Assembly: GCA_964432995.1 (NCBI GenBank)
Contig: CAYSPU010000178.1
Span: 1 to 12,563, forward strand
Direction of reading: 5' to 3'
Source of the DNA: CAYSPU01 sp964432995
GTDB lineage: Bacteria > Verrucomicrobiota > Verrucomicrobiia > Limisphaerales > JAHDYP01
Length of the DNA stretch: 12,563 bases
The stretch's first letter is position 1, and every line of letters starts with the position of its first letter. A program made the position numbers and the translations under genes. Positions 6,783 through 12,563 of this stretch are shown here, one piece after another. The notes beneath the pieces were generated by a model. The model made no database searches. It was given only the letters and a program-made list of their open reading frames with translations, and was not told where the DNA came from.

Positions 6783-9169
6783 GGTTTGGATGCCAGATCG
6801 ACCGGCAGGGTAAAGGTGAACGTGCTACCGCAGCCCCACCGGCTCTCGACATGGATCTCACCCCCCAGCCGCTCCACCAATCGCCGGCAAATGGCCAAAC
6901 CGAGACCCGTCCCCTCGTGTTGGCGCGTCAGACCGCTGTCAATCTGGCGAAAGGGTTGGAACAGCTTGGACAGGTTCTCCGGCTGGATGCCGATTCCGGT
7001 GTCCGTCACCGACACGACGACGCCGGCGGAGGCCCGCACCTTCCCGGCGCCAGCCGTAACCTCGGCGCGCTGCAGTTCGGCTCGAAGAACCACCGCGCCC
7101 CGATCCGTAAACTTGATGGCGTTGCTCAACAGGTTCAGTAGCACTTGCTCCACCCGGCGGCGATCGCTGCGGATCACCCCCACCCCCGGCGCCACCTGCA
7201 CCGTCAGCGCGAGCCCTTTCCTCTCGGCCAGTGGCACCACGGTCGGCACCAGCTTCCGGATTGCTTCGCTCAAATCGAACGGCGCCGCGCGGATCTCGAT
7301 CTGCCCGGCTTCGATCTTCGATATGTCCAATACATCGTTGATCAGCGCCAGGAGATGGCGGGCGCTGTCCTGCACCATGCGGAGTTGCTTGTGCTGCTCC
7401 GCGTTCAGGGGCCCCGCCAGGCCCTGAAGCAGGATCCCCGTGAAGCCGATGATCGAGTTGAGCGGGGTGCGCAACTCATGGGACATGATCGCCAGAAAGG
7501 CGGATTTCAGACGGTCAGCCTCCTCCGCCCGGTCCTTGGCAACCGCCAATTCCGCCGTCCGCTCTGCCACCCGACGCTCCAGGCTGATATTCAGTTCACG
7601 GACCGTTTCTTCTGCCCGCTTGCGCGCGGTGATGTCCGTGCCGATGCTCAGGATCTCCGCCACCTTCCCCTGCTCATCTGGCACGACTCGGTTGGCCCAG
7701 GAAATCCAGACCCGCTCCCCGTTGCGCCGCATGTTCTCGTTGACGTTCTGCTCGAAGGCCTCCGGGTCCGCACCGATCTGCTCGATCATGCCCGCGAGAT
7801 CCCGATGGGTCGATTCGGTCTCCGGGACAATCGTACCCACCAAATGCCGACCGCGAATCTCCTCCTCCGTGTAGCCAAAGAAACGTTGGCCGAACTCGTT
7901 CAGGAAGGTGACCCGTCCATCGCACGACCAGCGCAAGATGATGCTGTTGGCATGTTCCACCAGCTCGCGGTACTTTCGTTCGCTCGCCTCGATGCGTTTC
8001 TCGGCCAGTTTGCGTTCGGTGATGTCGCGCGACACCACCACCACCTGCGCCACCTGGTTCTGCGCATCCCGAATGGCGCTGCCTTGCGACTCGAGCAGGC
8101 GCGCGCGCCCGTCTCGGTCCAGCATGCGGTATTCGAGGCGATGGCCCATCCCCGTGCGCACCGTCTCCTCGAAAGCCACCCGCACCCGGTCCCGATCCTC
8201 GGGGTGAATCTGATCGAACGAGGACGTGCCCTGCAGTTGATCTGGGTTGCCGAGGATGTTCGCGCAGGAGGGACTTGCGTAGAGGCGACGCCCTTCACGA
8301 TCGAACACCGTCACCAAGTCGGCCAGGCTCCCCATGATCAGTTGGAATTGCTCCTCGCTATGGCGCAAGGCGACCTCCGCCTGTTCGTGTTCTGCCCGCG
8401 TGCGCAGGACGCTCAGACCATAGGCAATGTCCTCGGCCAACTCGGTCAACAATCCGACCTCGGCGGCGTCCAGCATCTCCGACTCGGTGGCATACACCAT
8501 CAGCACGCCCAGCACGCTCTTCTCCCGCAGGAGAGGCAGGGCAATGGAGGCGATGCAGCCGTGCGGCGCAGTGGCGCGGTGCCATGGATCGGCCTGCGGA
8601 ACGGCGGAGATGTCCCGTGTGATGACGGGCTGTCGCGCCTCGATGGCGGCACCCACCATGGCGCCCGCGATCGTTGTCCCGGCGAAATCGGCGCTTTCCC
8701 CGGGATCGGCCGGCACACCCGCATGGGCCGCCAAGCGCACTGACTTGGCTCCTTCTTGCTCCGCCAGTCCCACCCATGCCACCGGATAGCCGCCGTGTTC
8801 AACCAGCAGGCGGCACAGGGCCCCGAGCAACTCCGTCTCTTGAGTAGCGCGCGCGAGAACCTGATTGCATTCGGTAACCAGTCGCAGCGTGCGATTCAGG
8901 TGACGCAGCCGCGCATCGCTCTGCTCGAGGGCGGCCGTGCGCCGACGAACCAGGCGATGCAGCGCCAGACCCCACGCCGCCAGCGCCACCACGAAAACAA
9001 TCCCAACGACGGCGACGAATCCTACTTGATGCCGGTACGGGCGATTGTCCAGGTCGGCGGCCTCGATGATCACGCCCGCCGCCAAGGCGAAGAAGCCCAG
9101 CCCCACAATCCGGCCAAAACGGGTGTCTCCTCGCTCCATCCTCCGATCATGTGCCTCGGCGAGTCTCAT
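6779..9169 (-). CDS. Membrane-anchored sensor histidine kinase, GAF-PAS-PAS-HisKA-HATPase
   Basis: A protein of 796 residues from the chosen start. Two membrane helices (about 19-38 and 49-71) are joined by a loop of only about ten residues, so there is no periplasmic sensor and the helices look like an anchor. A short coiled coil is followed by GAF (about 95-255, GYPVAWVGLAE … SIALPLLREKSVLGVLMVYA), PAS1 (about 269-387, ending VVSRDITERK), PAS2 (about 395-517, ending SIGTDITARK), a coiled coil, HisKA with H564 in FLAIMSHELRTPLNSI, then N box NLLSNAIKF, G1 DTGIGI and G2 EGTGLGL. It is a complete group-1 kinase. The start is uncertain: ATG 9169 and ATG 9139 both fit, the latter with GGAGG directly against it; the frame is open back to 9358 without a convincing start. 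It leads the operon, and 9170-9354 should hold the promoter, but I see no clear -35/-10 pair. Confidence 0.94.
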   Translation of the reverse strand: MRLAEAHDRRMERGDTRFGRIVGLGFFALAAGVIIEAADLDNRPYRHQVGFVAVVGIVFVVALAAWGLALHRLVRRRTAALEQSDARLRHLNRTLRLVTECNQVLARATQETELLGALCRLLVEHGGYPVAWVGLAEQEGAKSVRLAAHAGVPADPGESADFAGTTIAGAMVGAAIEARQPVITRDISAVPQADPWHRATAPHGCIASIALPLLREKSVLGVLMVYATESEMLDAAEVGLLTELAEDIAYGLSVLRTRAEHEQAEVALRHSEEQFQLIMGSLADLVTVFDREGRRLYASPSCANILGNPDQLQGTSSFDQIHPEDRDRVRVAFEETVRTGMGHRLEYRMLDRDGRARLLESQGSAIRDAQNQVAQVVVVSRDITERKLAEKRIEASERKYRELVEHANSIILRWSCDGRVTFLNEFGQRFFGYTEEEIRGRHLVGTIVPETESTHRDLAGMIEQIGADPEAFEQNVNENMRRNGERVWISWANRVVPDEQGKVAEILSIGTDITARKRAEETVRELNISLERRVAERTAELAVAKDRAEEADRLKSAFLAIMSHELRTPLNSIIGFTGILLQGLAGPLNAEQHKQLRMVQDSARHLLALINDVLDISKIEAGQIEIRAAPFDLSEAIRKLVPTVVPLAERKGLALTVQVAPGVGVIRSDRRRVEQVLLNLLSNAIKFTDRGAVVLRAELQRAEVTAGAGKVRASAGVVVSVTDTGIGIQPENLSKLFQPFRQIDSGLTRQHEGTGLGLAICRRLVERLGGEIHVESRWGCGSTFTFTLPVDLASKP

Positions 9170-9354
9170 CCTCGGGCAATACGGATAGCCCTTTGCCAAG
9201 ACGATTGCCAACCCAAAACCACTTCCGCACGGTCTCTGGCCGATCTTCTGGCTCTTGCGGTCCTGCCGGCGATTCTCCGCGAGCGGCGTGCGCACGACTG
9301 ACGGCACCGGTCCCAACACTCCCGCGCCCGGGCTCCCCCGATCCCGTCCTATCC

Positions 9355-9522
9355 TCACTCCCGCGCAGCACGTTCAGCCTCGGACCTCGCCTTGCGCCAG
9401 ACCCGATCCCTCTGTTCCTTCTCGACAATCCCCCGGTGCAATGGGCCAAGGGTCAGATCGAAGGCGTGGGCCTCAGCGGCCTTCAAGGCCTCGGCTTCCA
9501 CGTAATCGTCTTCCAGGGGCAT
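9355..9522 (-). CDS. Small ORF directly behind the AAA ATPase gene, unknown function
   Basis: The ORF has 55 codons. Its ATG (9522-9520) follows the TGA stop of the ATPase gene after a single base (TGATATG), a layout that allows coupled re-initiation. The product is acidic then basic and rich in Ala, Glu and Arg: MPLEDDYVEAEALKAAEAH, a middle part FDLTLGPLHRGIVEKEQRDR, and a helical tail ending ARSEAERAARE. It probably forms mostly helices and has no signal or membrane segment. About three quarters of third codon positions are G or C, in line with real genes here. I do not recognise the family. The tail could be a small partner protein of the ATPase or the remnant of a longer gene. Confidence 0.45.
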   Translation of the reverse strand: MPLEDDYVEAEALKAAEAHAFDLTLGPLHRGIVEKEQRDRVWRKARSEAERAARE

Positions 9523-9523
9523 A

Positions 9524-11026
9524 TCAGCGAAGTAGCATCAGGGATGACAGTGGGAGGCTAATGATTCTCGGGTCAATGGTGGCTGCCGAGGCTTCCTGCG
9601 TGACGAGAAGTCCGAAGGGGGCGTTGTTGATCGCCTTTTCGATGAAGGACCGGAGACCTTCGGTGTCACGCAGCGGATCGATCCTCGCCTGATACTTGAC
9701 CTCGATTGGGATTCGTTTGACACCAATCGTCAAAACGAAGTCCACCTCTGGCTCGCCATGCCGTTCCGGGAAATGGGCAATGTCCAGCCCGGTGATCGCG
9801 GCCAGGACCGCGCCCGTCGCGCTCTCCGCCAGATGTCCTGCCACCACGGTCAACTCCGGCTCCTCACGCAGCTTTCGAGGGTCCAACGGGATTTGCTCCT
9901 GCAGCCAACTCGCCCGCAGGCTGTGATCAACCAGACACAACTTCGGGCTGCCCCGCTTGCGCTTGAGCCGAATCTCCAGGGGCTGAATCAAGCGAAGCAG
10001 CAATGTGTCACCCAGAAACCGGAGATACGCATTGATCCGCTGAGCGCCGACGTTGGCGTGGAGAACCCGCTGCGCCTCCCGAGCAAGCGTCTGGATCGTC
10101 GGTGTCTGGCCGGCATAGCGGCAGCAAAGCCGGAAAAGCTCCTCTAAGAGCGCGGGATCCCGCTTCCGCCCTCTCTCGCCAACTCGAAGATCATGTTGGA
10201 TCACACGTTTGATCACAGTCTCGTTCAATTGGTCGGCCACTTGCTCCCAAGGTGCGGTCGCGCGCAGGTGCGCCAGCGGATAGCCGCCCCGTTCCGAGAA
10301 TGCCGCGAACGCAGCGTCGCGAGTCTCCTGCCATGACTGCCCGTGCTCACGCAGCCCAGTCCAGAATGAGGCGTGGGTGAGTGCTTCCACGCCGTTATCC
10401 TTGAGATACGGCTCGCCCAGGTCCACCCCACGAAGCGCTGCGATTTCCGTCAGCGACAGGGTTCCGGCCTCTAGTGAAGTGATCCGGCCAGCCAGGCTAT
10501 CGCGCCCCAACTCGATCCGCAGCGCCGAACTACCAGTGACCACGACCTGGACGGTGGACGAATCAACCAGGGACTTCAGTTGGGGCGCCCAGCTATCGAG
10601 GTTCTGCACCTCGTCCAGCAGCAAGAACCCAGGAGATCCGCGGCGCGCCGCTTCGTTAAGGGTGCTTCCCAGAATCGTGCGCTCGAACCAGTCAACGATC
10701 CGCAAGATGGGCGAATCGAAATCGCCCATCTCGCGCAGGTCGTCAAACTGCACTCGAAGGATTCGGTCTCCTTTCACCCCTGCCTTCAAGATGTCCTCGA
10801 TCCAGTGCAGTTGAGCCGTCGTCTTGCCGATCTGGCGGGGCCCGCGCACAACCACGACTGGTGCCAGCTTCCATTCCAGGCGCCGCTGAATCTGCCGCAC
10901 CAAATGCCTGCGGTGAGGCGGCAATTCGGGCAGCGCATGCCCCTCCCACCAAGGATTCTGGCGCCGCAGGTCTTCCACCAACTCGGATGGCAGTGTCATC
11001 TGCGAGAATAGAAACTCTCTGCTCAT
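9524..11026 (-). CDS. AAA_14 / DUF4143 ATPase
   Basis: A protein of 500 residues. The N-terminal part is a P-loop ATPase of the AAA_14 type: Walker A GPRQIGKTT (62-70), Walker B FLLLDE (134-139) followed by VQNLDSW, sensor VVVTGSS (161-167), and the family's LGRDSLAGRI…LEAGTLSLTE segment. A winged-helix-like middle region follows (about 290-345, ending INAYLRFLGDTLLLRLIQPL). The C-terminal DUF4143 domain keeps a PD-(D/E)xK-like core: E401 in GHLAESATGAVL, EVDFV (427-431) and PIEVKYQ (440-446). Proteins of this kind are widespread in bacteria and archaea, often in accessory regions; their target is mostly unknown. All motifs are intact, so it looks functional. I kept the ATG at 11026, although no ribosome site is visible before it; ATG at codon 10 is an alternative. 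It ends one base before the small ORF. Confidence 0.92.
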   Translation of the reverse strand: MSREFLFSQMTLPSELVEDLRRQNPWWEGHALPELPPHRRHLVRQIQRRLEWKLAPVVVVRGPRQIGKTTAQLHWIEDILKAGVKGDRILRVQFDDLREMGDFDSPILRIVDWFERTILGSTLNEAARRGSPGFLLLDEVQNLDSWAPQLKSLVDSSTVQVVVTGSSALRIELGRDSLAGRITSLEAGTLSLTEIAALRGVDLGEPYLKDNGVEALTHASFWTGLREHGQSWQETRDAAFAAFSERGGYPLAHLRATAPWEQVADQLNETVIKRVIQHDLRVGERGRKRDPALLEELFRLCCRYAGQTPTIQTLAREAQRVLHANVGAQRINAYLRFLGDTLLLRLIQPLEIRLKRKRGSPKLCLVDHSLRASWLQEQIPLDPRKLREEPELTVVAGHLAESATGAVLAAITGLDIAHFPERHGEPEVDFVLTIGVKRIPIEVKYQARIDPLRDTEGLRSFIEKAINNAPFGLLVTQEASAATIDPRIISLPLSSLMLLR

Positions 11027-11052
11027 GATTCAGAAGTGTGGTCCGACCTGGG

Positions 11053-11283
11053 TCAGAATCCGAGTCCCTTCTTGCGCACCAATACACCATCCACCCAGCG
11101 CTTCTCGTCGGTGCTGGCGGGGTAGAGTGCGGAGAGGGCCTGGGCGAGGGTCCAGAAACGGGCGTCGTTGCCGGCGGCGCCTGCCTGTCCGGCAGGCAGG
11201 TCTTCGACCAGGAAGCGTTCTAACGCTTCTCTAAGGCCAGCGCCGAAGAGGATCATGCTCTGGTGGACGCGGTCGAGGACGGT
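11053..11283 (-). pseudogene. 3' remnant of a DUF1156-type DNA methylase
   Basis: About 76 codons, ending at the stop 11053-11055. They match, from memory, the extreme C-terminus of DUF1156 adenine-specific DNA methylases: TVLDRVHQSMILFGAG, EALERFLVED, NDARFWTLAQALSALYP and TDEKRWVDGVLVRKKGLGF. The intact proteins have many hundreds of residues; everything upstream is missing, and the frame instead enters a long inverted repeat (11297-11422). The open frame continues to 11607 but without gene-like content. Between FLVED and NDARFW an extra LPAGQAG-like stretch is coded by a palindrome (11180-11200). DUF1156 methylases occur in phage-defence loci, so this may be the last trace of such an island. 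It lies 27 bases upstream of the ATPase gene on the same strand. Confidence 0.7.
11180..11200. repeat. Small palindrome inserted in frame in the methylase remnant
   Basis: Eight-base perfect arms, cctgcctg (11180-11187) and caggcagg (11193-11200), surround the loop tccgg. On the minus strand it codes for LPAGQAG within the methylase tail, at a point where the family, as I recall it, has only two or three residues. Palindromes of this exact type turn up inside coding sequences of several environmental bacteria. It resembles the in-gene palindromic elements known from Rickettsia in behaviour, not in sequence. Confidence 0.65.
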
Positions 11284-11296
11284 GTGACCCAAGGCG

Positions 11297-11422
11297 AAAG
11301 GCTGAACGCTAAAGGCTGAAGTTCTTCCAGTTCGGCTGTCTCTGCTTTCCTCCGCTCCTGTCGCGGCGAACAGGTCCAACTGCGGACTCCTTCCTCTAGC
11401 CTTTAGCCTTCGACCTTCAGCC
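11297..11422. repeat. Inverted repeat with 'aaggct' units
   Basis: The left arm, aaaggctgaacgctaaaggc plus tgaag (11297-11321), and the right arm, ctagcctttagccttcgacc plus ttcagcc (11396-11422), are imperfect inverted copies of each other built from ggctgaa and ggctaaaggct words. They are separated by a 74-base spacer that includes gcggactcc. The left arm adjoins the truncated methylase tail, and the right arm supplies the stop codon of the next remnant. So it looks like a mobile or recombination-prone element that joins two broken genes. The same two words in direct order within each arm suggest growth by slippage. Confidence 0.65.
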
Positions 11423-11543
11423 GGTCGTAGCTGCCCGCCCGGCTGGGGAATGTGACGACGCAGAATCCGTCCTGCTCGGCGAAGGCCGGGGCGTCGAGGC
11501 CGTGGCTGCCCATCATGCACTCGCGTTCCTGCGGAAGCTCCAG
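11403..11543 (-). pseudogene. Fragment resembling the tail of an AlbA_2/Schlafen-like ATP-binding protein
   Basis: An open stretch of 46 codons bounded by stops (TGA at 11544-11546, TAA at 11403-11405). The translation has LPQEREC, MGSHGLDAPAFAEQDGF, CVVTFPSRAGSYDRLKV. This recalls the segment 'HGLPEPEF…DGFFVVTF…YDR' that follows the HATPase_c_4 domain in RecG-like/AlbA_2 ATP-binding proteins. It has no start region and is cut off immediately after YDRLKV, where the inverted repeat begins. The assignment rests on memory of a short motif, so an unrelated origin is possible. It lies on the same strand as the methylase remnant. Confidence 0.4.
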
Positions 11544-11678
11544 TCATATGCGGCGCCGCCTTCCTCGTGCTGCAGGCTTTCTTGTATACGGACCGCTGAA
11601 GAAGCAACAGCGAAAAACGGGAAAGCCGCCGAGCTCCAGACTTGGAGCGCCCGCAGCCGCGACCCTCTACGCCTCAAT

Positions 11679-11834
11679 TCACAGCGTCTCCGCCGCGGCC
11701 ATGGTCTCCAGGGCGCTCAAGGTCTCCGGGTAGTTCGCACCCAGGAATCGCACCACCCTGGCGTTGTCCGCTATCCGGAGGCCCAGACGCAAGTCCTGGA
11801 GGCGTTGCCCAAGTTGCCGCCCCCGGTGTTGTCT
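11679..11834 (-). pseudogene. Possible third 3'-end remnant, family not identified
   Basis: Fifty-one open codons between stops (TAG at 11835-11837, TGA at 11679-11681). The last 35 or so read like a genuine protein end: LRLGLRIADNARVVRFLG, ANYPETLSALETMAAAETL. The NARVVRFL…YP…L pattern vaguely recalls the C-terminus of ParB/RepB-type plasmid partition proteins, but I cannot confirm it. There is no credible start codon or ribosome site. If real, it is a third truncated gene in the same kilobase and on the same strand. The segment 11546-11678 shows no gene; it has a small hairpin with 6-base arms gctcca/tggagc (11633-11648). Confidence 0.3.
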
Positions 11835-11837
11835 CTA

Positions 11838-12055
11838 GGAAAAGCCAACACCAGACGGCTGAAGAACCCACGTCAAGGTCGCTCAGGACAATGACTCGGA
11901 CCCGGCGCGGTCACCGAGGGATGCGCCGCGCCAACGGGGGAAGATGACTCCGAGGTCGGTGCAGGCCGGCAGCCTCAGGCCAGCCTTCTTCCAAAGGCAG
12001 CCAGTGAACCGGCACTGGGCGTTTGCCCCGAGTGGGCGAGCGGAGAGCGGTGAGA
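11838..12055. other. Gene-free stretch before the HEAT-repeat gene end
   Basis: I see no convincing gene, RNA or repeat here. Short frames on both strands have unprotein-like composition rich in Arg, Pro and Ser. With the remnants to its left, it makes 11027-12055 a kilobase without an intact gene. Confidence 0.5.
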
Positions 12056-12563
12056 CTACTCGATCTTGCGAACCGCGGACTCCGCGGCCCACTGGACGCG
12101 CGGGATCTTCGCCAACTCCCGCAGCAGCGGCAGGGCCGGAGTGGCGGCGGGCTTGCCGATGGCACCCAACGCTGCGGCGATGGAACGTAGCACGTGCACC
12201 TGTTCGCCCGGCGTCGAGCCCGCGGCGATCAAGGCCGGCGCCGCCGCGGCGGCCTGTTTCCCGATCGCAGCGATGGCGTTGGCCGACATCATACGCACCG
12301 CCACGTCGCCGTCGTTCAGCGCGCTTATCAGGGCTGGCAGCGCGGGCTGCGACTCCGACCCGCGATCGCGCAGGGCAGTGGCCGCCAAACCGCGAAGGAC
12401 CGGATCGGGATCCGCGGTCAGCGTGCGGCCGAGATCGGCGAGGCTGCCGGCCGGCAGTTGCGGTTCCCGGACCTGGGCCGCCTGGGCCCAGGCCTCGGCA
12501 CCGACCTTGGCCAGGACGATGTTGTCCACGCCCACGTTGTGGCCGGAGGAGGCTTCGTTCTTG
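12056..12563 (-). CDS. HEAT-repeat protein, C-terminal part (5' partial)
   Basis: The frame is open from the window edge to the TAG at 12056-12058, giving 168 residues. The first part visible is KNEASSGHNVGVDNIVLAKVG, which reads like the end of another domain; the GTG at 12535 is in frame but is unlikely to be the start because the frame continues upstream. The rest is alpha-solenoid: HEAT units such as LTADPDPVLRGLAATALRDRG, ALPALISALNDGDVAVRMMS…NAIAAIGKQ, HVLRSIAAALGAIGKPA and ELAKIPRVQWAAESAVRKIE. HEAT tails of this kind serve as protein-binding scaffolds, and in Planctomycetota/Verrucomicrobiota are often joined to enzymes such as sulfatases or to PDZ-containing proteins. The N-terminal partner domain lies outside the window, so the function is open. 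Confidence 0.88.
   Translation of the reverse strand, partial: KNEASSGHNVGVDNIVLAKVGAEAWAQAAQVREPQLPAGSLADLGRTLTADPDPVLRGLAATALRDRGSESQPALPALISALNDGDVAVRMMSANAIAAIGKQAAAAAPALIAAGSTPGEQVHVLRSIAAALGAIGKPAATPALPLLRELAKIPRVQWAAESAVRKIE

Noticed and set aside
7145..8743. Long open frame (532 codons) on the + strand opposite the GAF-PAS-PAS kinase gene
   Set aside because: It is a mirror of a GC-rich coding gene on the other strand. The minus frame has clear domain motifs, while this one is rich in His, Arg and Gln with no recognisable motif.
9170..9358. N-terminal extension of the GAF-PAS-PAS kinase
   Set aside because: The extension is Arg/Gly/Pro-rich without a domain, and starts at 9169 or 9139 place the first membrane helix near the N-terminus. 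Not fully excluded.
11883..12165. Short minus-strand frames next to the HEAT gene
   Set aside because: Composition is Arg/Pro/Ser-rich, without motif, start signal or conservation I can recognise.

Overview
The window is high-GC bacterial DNA. It carries a 10-base assembly gap (339-348) inside the first gene. The gene content (an SGLT-type sodium:solute symporter next to an exported L-rhamnose-mutarotase-like lipoprotein, a secreted GDPD/PI-PLC-like protein, a secreted beta-propeller glycosidase-like protein and a HEAT-repeat protein) and an 'acatcgaac'-type palindromic repeat suggest the Planctomycetota/Verrucomicrobiota/Lentisphaerota group. This assignment is an inference: no rRNA or other phylogenetic marker is present.

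Left part (1-4237): a carbohydrate-use region. The symporter (cut by the window edge) and the mutarotase-like lipoprotein form a + strand pair. A perfect 14-bp palindrome inside a longer imperfect one lies between this pair and the convergent gene for an exported phosphodiesterase-like protein. A 515-bp gene-free stretch follows (2760-3274), holding a MITE-like palindromic element and two GC-rich hairpins. The secreted five-bladed-propeller protein (GH43-like) comes next.

Centre (4282-9169, - strand): a compact signalling operon, read from right to left. It has a membrane-anchored GAF-PAS-PAS histidine kinase, a stand-alone receiver protein and a REC-PAS-kinase-REC hybrid. Each junction is a 4-base ATGA overlap, so production of the three proteins is probably coupled. 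No DNA-binding or other output domain and no HPt domain is encoded here, so the final target must lie elsewhere.

Right part (9355-12563, - strand): an intact AAA_14/DUF4143 ATPase with a tightly spaced 55-codon small ORF behind it, then about 1 kb without an intact gene. That kilobase holds at least two, perhaps three, 3'-end remnants: a DUF1156-type DNA methylase tail, an AlbA_2/Schlafen-like ATP-binding protein tail and an unidentified third. The first two are separated by a long inverted repeat. The methylase tail also carries a small palindrome inserted in frame. This looks like a decayed accessory, possibly defence-related, island. The window ends in the C-terminal part of a HEAT-repeat protein.

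The most interesting points are the outputless coupled phosphorelay cassette, the repeat-punctuated gene graveyard with its in-frame palindrome, the ATPase/small-ORF pair, and the exported form of a normally cytoplasmic mutarotase family.
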